Shown: positions 26,690 to 40,012 of the stretch, piece after piece
Numbering within the stretch: the first letter of the stretch is position 1
How the letters are laid out: each line of letters opens with the position of its first letter
Origin: Augochlora pura
Lineage: Eukaryota; Arthropoda; Insecta; Hymenoptera; Halictidae
NCBI RefSeq assembly: GCF_028453695.1
Contig: NC_135779.1
Location: 10,428,831 to 10,492,830, forward strand
Direction: 5' to 3'
DNA length: 64,000 nucleotides
Position numbers and translations under genes: made by a program
The notes under the pieces: model-generated
What the model saw: only the letters and a program-made list of their open reading frames with translations
Database searches by the model: none
What the model was told of the DNA's origin: nothing

Positions 26690-27410
26690 AAACACGGGCT
26701 CTCTCGGTGCTCGTCTGATCAAACACGGAACTTATCCACGTGCTAACGGCACAGTTCCGTGAACCAGTTGCCCGATTACAGGGCAACAGTGTTGCTTGTC
26801 TGGGTATTCGTCCGTGAACCGCTCGCTCGATTGTAACGTCTTAGGTACACTGTCGTCTTACATCGCTGATCCGAGCGAGTACCGATCTTCGTTACTTTCG
26901 CTCGATATGCTGTTGCTTCCCCACGATCTTCTATTCCACCTCTACTCGAATGATTCCCCTCGTACAAGATCCGTTGTAAATTGCGTCTCTCGGTGCTTTC
27001 CTGTCACGTTCGTCATCATTACATATTCAATGGCCGATGCCGTGGCAAGAGGAACACGCGAATCCATTTATCCTGCAATTCGATTCGATTTAAAGACAAA
27101 GGCTAAGAATGCTATTCGAGAAGCGTTAAGTGCGATTGGATGATTGCGCGGAGAGTTTGACGATGTGTCCGATTAGGCAGCGAGCCGCGGTGCTTGTATG
27201 ATATAGCATTGGTTTGAGCCACTTGTCCGATCAATTATCGATCTGCTCTACTTCCTTGATTGGGCACTGATCCGTGCTACTTGTCCGACTAGGCAGTAAG
27301 TCTCCGATTAGTTATTGATCTCTTCTACTTGTTCGGTTAGAGCTGTACCACTTGACCGTTGGTCTGTACTACTTGTCCAATAATGCATCGAGCGGAACCG
27401 CTTGCAAACT
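26690..27410 (+). repeat. ~30-bp degenerate tandem array, cluster 8
   Basis: Copies at 26700-26830 (GGTGCTCGTCTGATCAAACA, GTTGCTTGTCTGGGTATTCG) and 27160-27410 (GAGCCACTTGTCCGATCAAT, GTGCTACTTGTCCGACTAGG, TGTACTACTTGTCCAATAAT) flank a non-repetitive middle. The cluster lies directly after the 20-bp minisatellite. Confidence 0.75.
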
Positions 27411-27671
27411 GTCGTTCCACGTCGCTTCTTTTTACTACCAGTACATATTGGCACCTGCATTCCGTTTCTACTTCTCGCTCGATGAATCGTTTATCTGCGT
27501 TACTGAATTCCTTTTAGAAAAAAACATACGTTTATTATCCATTAATGTCATAATTGATATTATGGGTCTGCAGTCGAAAATGCGGTTTCCGATACCCAAA
27601 ATTTGTTTCAGTTGGAACTCCAATGTAATTATTATAACATTATTAATTGAGTTAAATTCGAATTTGTGTAT

Positions 27672-27829
27672 TTAACACTAGATTTACATATATTTTATAT
27701 TTTACATATATTCTAGATTCACATACATCAAATAAATAACTTATAAATGTATCTATACAATTTAAAACATGATCGTAAATTAACAAATTAGACCCGTTAT
27801 CTTAACGGGTTTCGTAGATCCAGTGTTAA
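27672..27829. mobile_element. TTAA-flanked MITE (158 bp with target sites)
   Basis: TTAA lies at 27672-27675 and 27826-27829. The inverted ends are CACTAGATTTACATA on the left and, in reverse complement, CACTGGATCTACGAAA on the right. The interior is AT-rich with a repeated CTAGATT-ACATA motif. It is non-coding. Confidence 0.8.
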
Positions 27830-29069
27830 GGAATAAAAAGATCGTATAAATCATCAACCAGTGAATAATGCTTGACTTCGTTAAATAAGCCATGAGGCAA
27901 ATCGTTCATTATTGTCACTTCCAATTCACATAGGACATACCTGCAATTTTAGCCACTTAATTGGATTTTTTCTCTGTTTGGCATTGTCAAGTCGCAATTC
28001 CAGCATCTTTCTGTCGATAAACGTTGCTCGACGTAGTCTCGACGTTCTCGTCCGCGTCTTCTCACCCTTTCTCGTCACGTTCGTCCTCTTCTCGTCCACG
28101 TAATCGATCCGGCGGAGACGGGAACCCGAAAATTTATTTATCCATCGATACGGGTAGGCAGGCGGTCCTCGGGGAAGAGGAGAGTTTCTTGCGTACAATA
28201 AATGTCAATTACAGACGTGGAACGTCGGCCGACGAACGTGACTGGCCGCGCCGACTAAAAGTTCTCCCGAAGATCCCATTATGCCGGAAGCGTTGTAACG
28301 GACTGCGTTCCCACCGAGACATCCCCAGGTAAATACCGAAGGGAAAACGCCCGGTGAAAGCCGTTAAATTGTATCGGAGGAAGTTCGATTCGTGCTCGAT
28401 GTCAGCCAGAAGTGCGAGCGACAAGAGAGAATGAGAGAGAAAGGTGGGAGAGAGAGAGAGAGAGTGTGTGAGAGAGCAGCGAAACGAGAGTCGTTCGTAG
28501 GAGCGAAATGTTGCTGCAACGGGACAAAACTTTGTCCGGCATGGGGTTTACGTGAGCCACCATTTAAATGGCTGATTTTAAGCCGACCGACGCCACTGGT
28601 GCATACAAAGCTACTCCCATGGATGGCACCTGTACACAGAGCCACCGAAATTAGAAGGGAATTCGAAATCCTTCTATTTAAGTTCTACCCACCGCCGACT
28701 TCGATCCGGCTCACACCCCCATCGAACGCCAATGAGTTCCAACCCCTCATGGTGCTTGCTGTCGATTTTTTTACTAGACTCGGTCCGTAAAGGCTTCTGG
28801 AGATACCATTCCTTCTCCCGTACACGTTTCTCCCTCGATTTTCGAAGCACCAGCTTGCTTTTAGTTAGATTTCTCGTTGGAGACATATGTTATTTGCTTA
28901 TTGGGAACATTGGTATCTATTTTCATTTAAACGATACTCATTCTACGGTGCATCTTTAAATTTTCATTAGAATTTACACAATTTCCGATATGGTATACTA
29001 AATGTATTTTTAGTGATAGAAACCAATGGTATCGATCTCTAACACTATTTGGTTGAAGTCGAATGTACA

Positions 29070-29205
29070 AGACTTGTGCGACAAATGTTCAAGCAACGGC
29101 ATAGAGTATACGTCTGATAAAATATTCGTTTGTTCTACTTCCTTGACCGAACAATATGTGCTACGCTATGCACGATCAAAGACTGGTTCCTGCTACTCGA
29201 TGCAT
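29070..29205 (+). repeat. ~30-bp degenerate tandem array, cluster 9
   Basis: Decayed units such as ACAAGACTTGTGCGACAAAT, GAGTATACGTCTGATAAAAT and GTTCTACTTCCTTGACCGAA follow each other about every 30-35 bases. Confidence 0.6.
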
Positions 29206-29344
29206 CAATAATAAAAATCCTTGGGAAACTATTCTCAAACGACGGATCTTTATTTTCATTTACTATTTATAATTTCATATGTAAATTTGTTTCAAGATAT
29301 TTTTAAGGATACTCTTTCTATACAGGTTAATTTTTCTATCGATG

Positions 29345-29593
29345 TTAACCCCTTCTACTACAATTTATTATACAGCAAAGTTGATTATTCTTTGTTACTA
29401 ACAAATTCCTGTGCCAGACAGAAAATAAATACAATTTATTATGTGACAAGCCTTGCTTCATTGTTCAAATATTAATATTAGATTGGTAGAATTTAACTTC
29501 AATTTAAAAGATGCAAGTAAGATACATTTTTAATAGATCATGTTTCAAATGTTTTCGACGAGTCTGTCACGATATTATAAGGCAAAGGGTTAA
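29345..29593. mobile_element. TTAA-flanked MITE-like element (~249 bp)
   Basis: TTAA occurs at 29345-29348 followed by CCCCTTCTACTACAAT, and at 29590-29593 preceded by a sequence whose reverse complement is CCCTTTGCCTTATAAT. The right inner part, GACGAGTCTGTCACG, resembles the same region of the element at 61742-61974, so the two are probably one family. Confidence 0.6.
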
Positions 29594-30187
29594 TAGAGTC
29601 TGTGAAAATTTTATTCGAGTGTCAGAAATTGGAGAATTAAATAACTCACATTCTTTGTATTAATTTCAGACACTTTCGTTGAATATTGTGTTCAGTTGAA
29701 AACGTATAAAAATTCGTCAACATCACTCGCGATACGTATTCATTACTCCTTTTGCGACTGGTACACATATTTATCACTACGACAACATATTTCTCACTAG
29801 AAGTATATATTTTATCAATAAGAATACGTATTCGACCAAAACGTAAGAATTTTCCTCCAACTTTTCCTTTTTTCCTCCACTAGCACAGAATAATACCTCG
29901 TTTCATTCCCTATTCTCTTTCCAACCGCGTTGCCCCGGTCGAATTCGTTTCATTGCTAAAATAAAGTCCACCATGGAAAGACATACCCCTACTGCTAAGA
30001 ACACATTCGTTGTCGTGTACTTCGTGAGCCGTTTATTTCAAGCACCCTGTCCATTATTCGGGAATCCGCGTGGTTACTTCACGTCGGTCTAAGCACTCGA
30101 CTGGATTAACTAGGATGCGAGCATTTGAATGCTGTCCGGTTTATTAGCGTCGGGCGGGTAGATAAAGAACGAAACGAAAGGGAAAAC

Positions 30188-30188
<1 letters not shown>

Positions 30189-30223
<35 letters not shown>
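30189..30223 (+). repeat. (GA)n dinucleotide repeat
   Basis: An uninterrupted run of about 17 GA units. Similar GA-rich tracts lie at about 4772-4840, 28422-28478 and 30657-30682. Confidence 0.95.
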
Positions 30224-30226
<3 letters not shown>

Positions 30227-33189
30227 CAGTGTAGCGGCCGGATCGCGGGGACTCGAGAAGGAATACTCAATTAGAGAAAGGGCAAAGGTTGCCTGATCTC
30301 CGCGCGCTTTCCATCTCCGCGACCGGCTTGCTCATCTGGATGCACGGTGTCGCGAGTGAAAGGGCCCGGCTATAGCAAAGAGCGATGCCGGGGCCGGACA
30401 AGGCTGAAAAGCGATGAGGAATTTATCTGAAATGACATCGGGGCGACCCTCGTCTCCGGCAAAGGACTTATTCCCGAAGAGGGGCCGGGGGTGGCCGGGG
30501 GCAGGCCGGTATTGTCTAAAAGGGGAACCGTGCTTCCCTTTTTCCACGGAACCACGTATCCCGTGCTCCGCGAGAAGCCAAGGGACCCTGGGAATATTCA
30601 TCGAGCCGTGCCACTTTCGATGATGATCTCCGGCTGGAACGAGCCGACTAAGAGCAAAAGAGAGAGCGAGAGAGAGAGAGGCCGAAAGGGCGCTCATTGT
30701 TCTTTAAGAGATCGGTAATTAATTGATTCTCGGGTCATACGCTACCGCCGGGAGCTATTGGCATTCGCGATGCCAATTGGAACCGGTTGTTCCGTGCATT
30801 CGCGTTTACAAGCAGTTTGCGAGTCTGGGTGCGTCCGTGTACTGCGGTTTATTTGATTTATTGTAGGCGATGCTGCCGGGTGTTAATTGGCTCATAATTG
30901 TCTGATAGAAGAATAGGCGAGCTATTTGCTTCACTGTGTACTAATTTAAACGGTTTCTGAGACTCGCGAGGGGGAAACTTTTTCATTTATTCATTTTATA
31001 ATTAATTCTTGAATAACGGCGCATTCTTTCCATTTTTCTTATCATATTTTGAGTTTATCTAATATTTTTTCATTCTATTTACTGATTATATGGAATACTT
31101 TCCTGCTTGTTCGAGGGAGGATATGAATGTATTACAGTTTAATAAAATTCTAGAGTATTTTTAGGATGACTGATTAGATTAGTACATTGCATTAGTTCGT
31201 CAGTTGCTGATTTCTTTTAATGATTAATAGACAGTGGATGTTCTTACAAAATAAATATTTTCTTGAGTAATTGTATGAAACTGTAGCGATCTAAAATGTA
31301 ATTTTTCTATCAATAATTTTAATCCATTGAAAACAACATAATAGTGTTTTTAAATTCCTGCAATAGTTTCAGTACTACGCATCTTTCTTATCAATTTTTT
31401 GCAAAGAATGCATAAAGTTAAATGTAATTAAAAACGACTACACATATATCCGGCAAAAGACAATCTCTTTTCTACACGTCCAACGTACCTGTCTAAATTC
31501 CACTATTCGCGGACTATTCCGAATAAGTCGCAGTATTCTGGCGCAATACTGTCTCCTTCTGCTGGGAAGGATTAATTGCACCGCTCTGCGAATGCAATTC
31601 TCATTTCCACCGCGATGCAAATAAATTGGTAAAATTGAATGGCGTTTCCCGAGCGCGGCCCTGGGAAAGCTGTGAAAAATGGATCCCTTGAAGGGGTTAA
31701 TTCCGTCCGTACATATTGAACCGATCACGCCCGGAGGAATCAGCGAATCGAGCCGCGTCGATACAGAAATAGACGGGGAACGGATACGCGACGCCGTCAC
31801 GTAAACCGAAGAAACTTAATCCCGACGATGGCTGCGAATCCACGGAAATATCGTTGCCCGGTTGGCTGGAGATCCGCGCATATTGGCTTCATTTGCACGT
31901 TTCGTTTCGCCCGTCGTTCCTCCCCCGTCGGCGGCCGCTCCGCAGAATTTTATCGTCGCCGGAGCATTTCTCCGGGCGGGTAACCGGCGGTCGGGCACGG
32001 TATCCTAATTCTTAACGTTCACCCGGAACGACTGCAATAATCAAGAATCCGGTTCTTACGTGACCGCTCCCTCGGATCTCTCTTTTTTTTCCTCCGGCGA
32101 CACTGCCGTCTCTAATTAGAGCTGTTAAGTCGCGCTTAATTTCTATGATATGTTTTACGGCCGCGACCGCGGCCGGTGTTCGGGCGACGCCCGAGTTTTA
32201 ATCCCAGCGGCTTAGCTCGTCGTCCTGGCCAACTAATTAGGATTTCGCAAATCACGGCCGGCGCCCGAAGAAAAGCTGTTCGAATTCTCCCCGAATGTAT
32301 TTCCTGGAAACGCGCTCGTCGAGGCGGCGATATCATCGATGGACGAGCTACCAGATTTCTGCTTCGAGATCGTCGATCTGTTTGTTCGAGGCTCGCCGGA
32401 GTTCGAGAACACAAAAATTTTTGGAGAGCTCTCGATGGACCCGATCGACTGCTGCTCCCCGCCGTTCTGACAAAGTTCGTCGGCCCAGAGCGTCCCGGGC
32501 AACAGAAATTCTTCGTTTCGCTATGAGCGAAAGTTTCGCCGCGAGCAAGTAAGCGGCGAGCCAATTTAAGCCGAAAAGAGGAATTCGAAAGTCGAGTTTG
32601 AGCCCGATCCTCGTGACCATGTATTCCTCTCTATGGCGAAAAACTTGGTCAGACTCTAAGGGGTTCTTGACTTCCAGGTCGCATTCAGGATACTGAAGCT
32701 TGGACTTCGTTCGGTCGTTTTCAGTTGCTGCCGGAGACTAAAGACTTTGACGTGAGAAGGGCACTTTGAAACTGGAGACCGTCGAAGTTCTCGCCGAAGT
32801 CTTTGCATTATATATATTATTATTATACTTAAATCGTACAACTAAGTTATTTCGGTTACTGCGAAAGGTAGGACAAAAAAGTACCACACAAAGTGGTATT
32901 TAAATGGAAGCGCGTATCTGATACATTCTATTAAAGTCATATTTCTTGCACACTATTATTTGTTTTTAGAGACGAATTCAATCATCTGTACATATACATA
33001 TGTATTGTATTCTTTTCAATTTTTGTTTTTTATTTGAACTCATGCGGTTACTATATAAAAATAATAATGAATAAATAAATGATTATCCTTATGATTAGTG
33101 ACAGCGAATATAGTATGTCTAAATAAGAGTACCCAGGAATAAATATTGTGTAAAATAATATTTCCAGTCTGACAATTTAGATTTATGCT

Positions 33190-33605
33190 ATCCAATTAAC
33201 CAGCTGCTTCACTGTTTCTTCGTCGTAATACTAGCATTATTTGTCTAGCTAGACTGCAGTTCATACTATTTGCGTCACAGTCGAAATATCAGTTGATACC
33301 ACTTGTCTAACCAAACTTGGCTGTGTCCTCCTAGTTTGGCCAAATATCTGCTGCTTGTGTTCACTTGATTAGACCACAACACACCCTATCTGTCTCTCTA
33401 AAGAGCTGTATTTCCCGCTTGCCTCCCTACCATACCTACTCATTCGTCCGACGAAACTATATTCTTAGTTTTTGCACGGTCAGATATCGACCACTGCTAC
33501 TTGCTAATCAAACAGAGCCTGTTCCATTAACCAGTTATTTACATTGCAAATTTCGTGCTGTCGTAGCCTACATAGCGGATGTTTCTCTGGCTAGACAAAA
33601 TATTT
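33190..33605 (+). repeat. ~30-bp degenerate tandem array, cluster 10
   Basis: Units include GATACCACTTGTCTAACCAA, CATTATTTGTCTAGCTAGAC and TGCTACTTGCTAATCAAACA. The array is degenerate but runs for about 400 bases. Confidence 0.65.
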
Positions 33606-35605
33606 TTAGTAGAAAAGGTCACGAACGTTCCTTTGACGTCGAATAGCGTTCAGGGTAGCGGAACGAATTACTGTGGGGTGTCCAATTCCTGGACATTTGT
33701 TTTTGGGCATAATTTACTTATACTTATTCAGTAGTACATATCACATTTTTATATTCTCTGGTCTTATTTAAATTAAAGTAAATTTACTTTAAAATTTACT
33801 TATTTAAATAAACAAAAGGTACAGCAATTGACCAAACAGTAAAGTCTATCCCAAAATAGTAACTTCGTTTGATTTTAGATGCTTCGATCAACATCGAAGA
33901 GAATAAGAACAGAGTCGCGTCGCGTTTCCGTTCCTATGAGTTCTGCGAGTTCGGGAAGTACGTAGCCTATTGTTCCGGCTTCGCAGCGCAATTACTTTAA
34001 AGGCGAATCGAAAAGTCTTTGGGGGTCACGCAACACGGCCGGCCAATTGATTCGAATTACCGTGAAAGAGCCTCGGCCAACTTTCATTTCCATTAAGATC
34101 CGCGGTCTGCAGATAGCGGAGTCCTGAGAACCGCGGCCCGCGCACAAAGAGGGACTCGCAGACCGTTATCGGCTGGCCGTTAAGGATGCGCGCGCGGCCC
34201 GGTGGCTTTTAACCAGCGATAATTAACGCGGGAATAAGCAACGCGGTCCGTGACTCGAAATGTAAACGGGCCCGATGAATGGGAGAAACCCGGCGACCCC
34301 TATCCTCATGACCAATTAACTGTCTCATTCACGGTGTCTCGTGCATCCATCCGGATGGCAGTCGGCGACGTCCGGGACGTCCTCGTCGGAGTCCGAATGC
34401 GACAGAGATGAAAAGAGTCGAGCCGGGAGTCCGTCCGTCTGGTCAAAGAGCACGCCAGCTGAAAAGGGGGAGAGGCCGGAAACGAAAAAAGGAAACGAAA
34501 TTGCGAGTCCGACTACGGAGAAAGAAAACCGAGAAGGGAACGACCGAGAGGGCCGCAAGATTAGATGAAGATGGCGGCTTGCAGATACGCAGCGCCAGAC
34601 AAATGATAGGACGTTTGACGTACCCTCGCTTCAAAAAGTTTTTCCATCGCTAAATCTCGGATTTTCGGAACCTGCTGTAATTTTCTAGAGGCCTTCGCCT
34701 CCGCGGCTTCATGGCAATAGCAAGATGTCGAAATAAATTGTCTCTTGCGGTTCTTAAATATTTCCGACTTCGTATCAATCCTTTATTTCGCCTAGTCACC
34801 TTCTTCATAAATGCATAAAATTCTTGATCTACTTATAAAACCACACCTGTAATGTACGATTGAAACGGTTCACCCTTCAAGATAAAATCTCCTCGTTTTC
34901 TCTGTAAATCCGCAATTTTTCATTGTAAAGCCACTGCAAATAAAATATTGGACAGATAGTTAAAACCGTTATTCGTATGCGCGATATTTCCAACAGCGTT
35001 ACGGCCGGTGACACTCCGGTGGCGTCAAGCGCGTCGCTTTTCAGTCGTTGCGTGTTGTCCGGGCCGAACAAACGGAATGAAATTCGACTTGAGAAAAATA
35101 CGTTCTCGTAGTTGAAGAACGCTTCTCTGGAAAACAACTTGCAAACATCGTTTATCTTCGTCGCAGCCACGTGGAGTCCCTTCTTAATTACACGAAACGT
35201 TCAAACGTATCAAACGGCCCATCATCCTGCGAGTATCAAGGGTGAGCCACGAAGAAAGGGTTGCAGGTCCCGGACAAAGGGTCCGGGCAAACGGGAAAGA
35301 GCAAAAATCCACGGGGACGGGAATAAGAAGCAAATAGTGGAGAGACACTGCCGGCTGGAGGAGGAAGAGACAACAGGCGGCGTGGGTGGGAGAAGAGTTT
35401 AACGTTGCCAGGGTAGCGAATCGGACTTCGCAGCCGCGGAGAAAAGGTAGGGTCGGCTTTTCCCCGTGGGAGGGATGAAATCTTGGTGAATGCCGGGTCA
35501 CTCGTTTAAATAATTAAACGCGTAATTACCGCCGGCTGGAACACATTTTAATGAACGGTGCCTTTTCCACGCTGCCTCGCTACGGTGTCCCATCCCACAA
35601 GCGAG

Positions 35606-35606
35606 A

Positions 35607-35637
<31 letters not shown>

Positions 35638-35640
35638 GAG
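35606..35640 (+). repeat. (GTC)n trinucleotide repeat
   Basis: About eleven GTC/GCC units. The related open frames, Val-rich on the plus strand and Asp- or Thr-rich on the minus strand, are products of this repeat. Confidence 0.88.
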
Positions 35641-37077
35641 AGTGCCGAGAGTCGCCGACCAAGCTCGGCCAGACTTTTCAGAGTCCCGAGCTCCGGCGAA
35701 AACTTCGCGAATCGAAACTGCGAAATAGATTGGCCGGTAACGAGACGCTTCTTTCTCAAGAAGTCTCCGATCGCTCGCCGCACGCAAACTTCTGCTTCTT
35801 CTTCCGGCTGTTGCCCGAGTGCCGGAAGCGGCCGCCGCGATTATCGAGACCACGACGACGACGACGCGAGCCGCCGCCAAGCCGTTTGTTAATGAGACCA
35901 CCCGGTTCGATGTAACGAGCCTCAATTAACGCCGCGGATCACGCGCTGCCGCGATCATCGTGCGACGTGCCCGCCGCCGTCGCCGCTTTTTCGACGCGGT
36001 AATTACGCTTAACCTCTTCAGCTGTGAACTTTTTTCTACCGTTATTGGCATCGCCGCGCTTCCAATGGGTAATTATTTCTATAGGGGCAACGTGAATTCA
36101 CTAGGTACATATACAGGTTTGTTTCAACTTGCCTTGAATACTTTCTTTTGTGTTCGCGCGTATACCAGGCGATATTTGACGCGAATAGACTGCGGGATAA
36201 AAATTCTTCACAATGATACTAATTAATTATTTAATGGTTTCATTTTTTCACAGTATAGTCACGTTTCTTTTTAATTACTACAACCGTGTGATTTATTGCA
36301 TTTCGACGATACTTTTGACTGCATTTCTAATATTGTTATATTGTTTCACTCTTTTAAAGGGTTGACATTCTTTTATGTCATCATGATTGCAAAGAATAAT
36401 TTGACGATTACAATGATATGGGCATAGAATAGAGTCTTTAAAGACGTGCCAATCGATGCAGCTACACTTACATTTCCATTAACGGTATCACGATACGTTC
36501 TGCTAACAGCAACATGTGCGTGTGTCGGTGCAGAAACGTATTCTCCAGGATTTTAGAACCAGGAACGAACAGGAAGGGCCAGCTCGTAAACGCGTTACGT
36601 CCAATATTTAAATTGCGTCGCCGAAATGAGACAGCGTAACAGCGTGACGACCGACGACCTGGCAGTACTATTAAGAGCAATATCGTACCTGGCCTGTCAG
36701 TGCCGAGAATAAATGGAGCAGCGACGGAACTGCTCGAGCTGAAAATGAATTTCCGGATGCGGCGCTAATCTTATCTCCGTCGGAGGATTCACCGTCGACG
36801 AACGTCCGCCTTCCATTGCCCCCCGCGTACACTCTTTACTACCATAAAACCGAGAAAATCTAGCGGCTCGTCGTCAAAAAGAACATCGCCGCAGTGAAAC
36901 ATGAACACGTATTGTTAATGCGATAGCTCGCGTGCCTTGGCGAGCCCCGATAATAATACAGAGATTGTCTCCAGATAATAACGTTAACATCTATTGCACA
37001 TTCATTAAGATTTTTCCTTCCTGAGTGCAATCTATCTTTCTTCCTCTTGTATGTTTTACAAACGGTTCCTTCTTCCT

Positions 37078-37147
37078 GCAAATAAGTAAACAAATGAATA
37101 AGTAAATAGATTAATGAATGAATAAATAAATAAATACAAAATAAATG
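37078..37147 (+). repeat. (AAAT)n/(AATG)n microsatellite
   Basis: Interrupted tetranucleotide units of the form AAATAAGT, AATG and AAATAAAT run for about 70 bases. Confidence 0.85.
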
Positions 37148-38089
37148 ACAATATTTGAAATCGTCTTATGTTATCCGTCTCCTGGATTTAAACAAGAGGA
37201 GTCATTTGAATCCTTGAATTTTAAGCTCGTCTTCACCCTTTTCAAATCGTGGCGAATAAGAAAGAGAAAAATTTTTCCAAGTCCTATTTTTCGTATGTGC
37301 GACGGACAGAGATTGAAAGGATGGCGAGTGCATAGGGAAGACAAACCATCGCCAATCCTCGGCGCATCGATTTGTATTCTAAACGGCGATACGAGGTAGT
37401 TTGTAGTTCGATCTGAAACAGCGCTCCGTGAACGCCATTCCGATTCTTCGATAGGTTCTCGGAGGCAAAGCAGAAACTCCGGGCCATTACATCCTCGATT
37501 TACCCGGGAATCGGGTGGAGCCGGTGATGGCAGTCGCGCAGCGGCGTCTTCCGTTCCATGGGGGGTGAGCCTCGTCGATTTTTACCGTGAGAATTTCCCG
37601 CGCGCAGACCCGGGACCGGATGCCACGTCGCACCGTGTGATTTATAACTTCTGCGTCGGTCTCTTTCGGCCAGCACTTGAGATGGTGTTGGCAAACATCG
37701 CCGAGGACTATGAAAAATCCGCCGCACCGGTTTCATGGAAACCAACCCGTGGGAGGGTTGGTACAAAGCAAAAATATCTTTGTGGCTGGATTCTGTAGAA
37801 TAGAACCAGTTACTGTGCCCTGTTAGAGGATCGATATATATTTTCTCATTAAACAAATATCAGACCTTTTTGACTATTAGGAGAAATCAAAATAAAATCT
37901 TTTACCGAGCCTCAATAACTGTACAATAAACATTTAATACTTAATATTAATAAATTTTATTTCCTGTAGAAGTGTAATATCATAATAAATCACTTAAAAG
38001 ATCACATTGCAGATATTTTAATAAAATTCCATATTTTTATTTTATCTCTTTAAAGATTTGAGGTTATGTAGACCTATCAAGTGATGGTA

Positions 38090-38227
38090 TGGAATGTGCT
38101 ACAAAGTAGTGGTGGGGAGACCTCGCAATCGTGATTGGACGATGCCAAGGGTTTCCAATGCTAATACCCAATAGTAATGTTTCAAGCACACTCAGGCCCC
38201 CACTTCACCACTCTGCAGCACATGCCA
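38090..38227. mobile_element. Inverted-repeat element (~138 bp)
   Basis: The left arm GGAATGTGCTACAAAGTAGTGG-TGGGG pairs with the right arm, which in reverse complement reads GGCATGTGCTGCAGAGTGGTGAAGTGGGGG. The arms span about 32 bases each with a few mismatches. The interior is short and non-coding. No exact target duplication is obvious, so the superfamily is left open. Confidence 0.65.
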
Positions 38228-39847
38228 AACCAGCATTGGTTTTCTCGCGAGAATCAGGCTTTTCTCAGTGATTTATGAAACGCAGGCGATTAATCAATTT
38301 CTGACGAGCTCTTCTACCGGTCGCCGTGATCAGTGCAGCTCCTGGCCAAGCTCGCGCGTCACGAAGCATTAATGGTAAATAAATGATCATTATTGGGACT
38401 TGGTTTAACGGATACACATCTGCGACTTTAACGGGTTGCAACGTTGGAACTTCGGGAAAACGACTTTTTTCATTACGGCGACTTTTTCTTAGCTTCGATC
38501 TTCGTGAACGTTCCAGAGACAAGTTTTTATGTAAATGCTCGCGTTATTGCGAGATTTATGACTGTAAATGGGACCATGGACTATAAGCTGTAGAAATAGT
38601 CATTTCAGACTTTTGTAAATTTGAAAGAACGATGAACGTCATTAATTTCGAATGGATGAATGTTTTTGACATCGAATTTTATGCAATTTTTCATTATACA
38701 ATTATTTATAAGTTCGTTCGAGAAAAGTGTAAGCAAACTATGGCATTATAAGTTATGATTATTTTCTTCGCATCTGATATTTGAAATGAAAATCAATGAA
38801 TTTATTTACGTTTTCTAATTAATTACGAAATGAAATTGATAAATTATGAATGATTATGAGTGTAACAAAAGGTAATCGTCAGGACAAGATTTCGGTCGCA
38901 CAATGACTTCTAATTTGCCAGTCGTCGTCGAGGATTAAGAACATACGTTACATAATGGGCCATCCATGTCCTTTTAATAATGCAGTAATGCAACACCAAA
39001 CAATGGACAGTATGTTAATAAATCATTTCACGCATTATCTGACCCGTTAATTACGTGTATAGAGTAACGCACAATGAATAAATAAAATCACTCTTTACAT
39101 TTAATAACGATCATTTTGTTCGATTAATTAGTCCGACGAACGATAATAGTGCTCGAACAATTACCGAGGTAGCTCGGATCATGATTTTCGTAACACGCGC
39201 GATTCACGGTCCACGCGATTCGAATATAACTTTGATTTTCGTCCCGAATATGTAACAATAATAATCAGTTACCGGGTAATGCCGCGGCAAAGTATTTGCG
39301 GATGCAATGCGATACCTCGAGACAGGAAAATACCATTATAAATGCAACGCGACCAGTTTGTACCAAGGCTTTATTAGCTCGCTTCACAAAATATCCGACG
39401 GCATAAGATTTAATCAATCCGATTAAATCCGTCAATTTTATCAATTAAAATCCGTGTCGGTGACTTCTATAGCATCCTCGGGAAAATCTTCACTCGATAT
39501 TATTACGAAAATGTCGCACGTGACGTAAGAGAAATAAACGTGACCCGTATAAAACTGTGTAAATTTTCAACACTTTCAAACGTTATTACGTTATAAAAAT
39601 TTTACATAAAAATGTTTGGTCAATAATCGTGCGAAAAACCAATCGATTAAAAATAATGTATTCTGAAATTCTTCCAATATTTTCACCGTCCTGTATTTCT
39701 CTCGTCAATGTTCGTCATTTAAGCTGCGTGTTTCAGAATGAATTCTGAAAATTTGCATTTTATGCGAAGATCTCCAGCTTGATAATTACGTCGTATTCAC
39801 GTGGTTGAACCAAAGTTGTAACCGAGATTTTTCTTTCGGATTTCCAG

Positions 39848-40012
39848 TGCTGACGGCGCCCGGCTACGACGTCTGGGTGAATAGATCCCCGGTGACGGAG
39901 GGTTGCAACGCGGTTTTGTCTTGCACCGCGCAGGACGACGTCAAAGAACACCTGACAGTCACTTCCTGGTTCCGCGACGATGCCATTCTTCTGCCAGGCA
40001 GCACCGACACCG
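39848..40012 (+). CDS. Dscam-like: Dscam-like exon: first half of Ig2
   Basis: The exon lies between the acceptor TTTCTTTCGGATTTCCAG and the donor ACCG|GTGAGT. Its first two bases complete a valine codon, giving LRA-VLTAPGYDVWV at the start of Ig2. The first domain cysteine is in VLSCTAQDD at residue 136 and the core tryptophan in VTSWFRDDAILLPG at residue 151. There is one additional cysteine at residue 130 (TEGCNAV), six residues before the canonical one, which is unusual. This exon corresponds in position to the exon 4 cluster of Drosophila Dscam1, where a dozen alternative copies exist. Only one copy is visible here. It is 165 bases long and ends with one base of a glycine codon completed in the next exon. 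Confidence 0.93.

Larger units (their letters stand above)
24084..39847 (+). other. Intron (15.8 kb) between Ig1 and Ig2
   Basis: The intron starts GTGAGT and ends TTCGGATTTCCAG. In Dscam1-type genes the variable Ig2 exon cluster begins at the far side of this intron, so it was checked for extra copies of the next exon; none was seen. It contains an 8-bp tandem repeat (24228-24370), a partial Tc1/mariner-like end (25575-25740), a 20-bp minisatellite (26355-26585), TTAA-flanked elements at 27676-27825 and 29349-29589, a ~140-bp inverted-repeat element at 38090-38227, (GA)n tracts near 28430, 30190 and 30660, a (GTC)n run near 35608-35640, and clusters of the ~30-bp degenerate repeat. Open frames such as those near 32.1-32.6 kb overlap on both strands and look like chance frames in GC-rich DNA. 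Confidence 0.85.

Noticed and set aside
26173..26691. 172-residue minus-strand frame with repeated Ser/Arg/Ile units
   Set aside because: It is the translation of the 20-bp minisatellite.
32136..32620. Several overlapping frames of 85-142 residues on both strands
   Set aside because: Frames open on both strands at once in GC-rich sequence are typical of chance, and none contains a known motif.
35548..35925. Val- and Asp-rich frames near 35.6 kb
   Set aside because: They are due to the (GTC)n repeat and differ on each strand.
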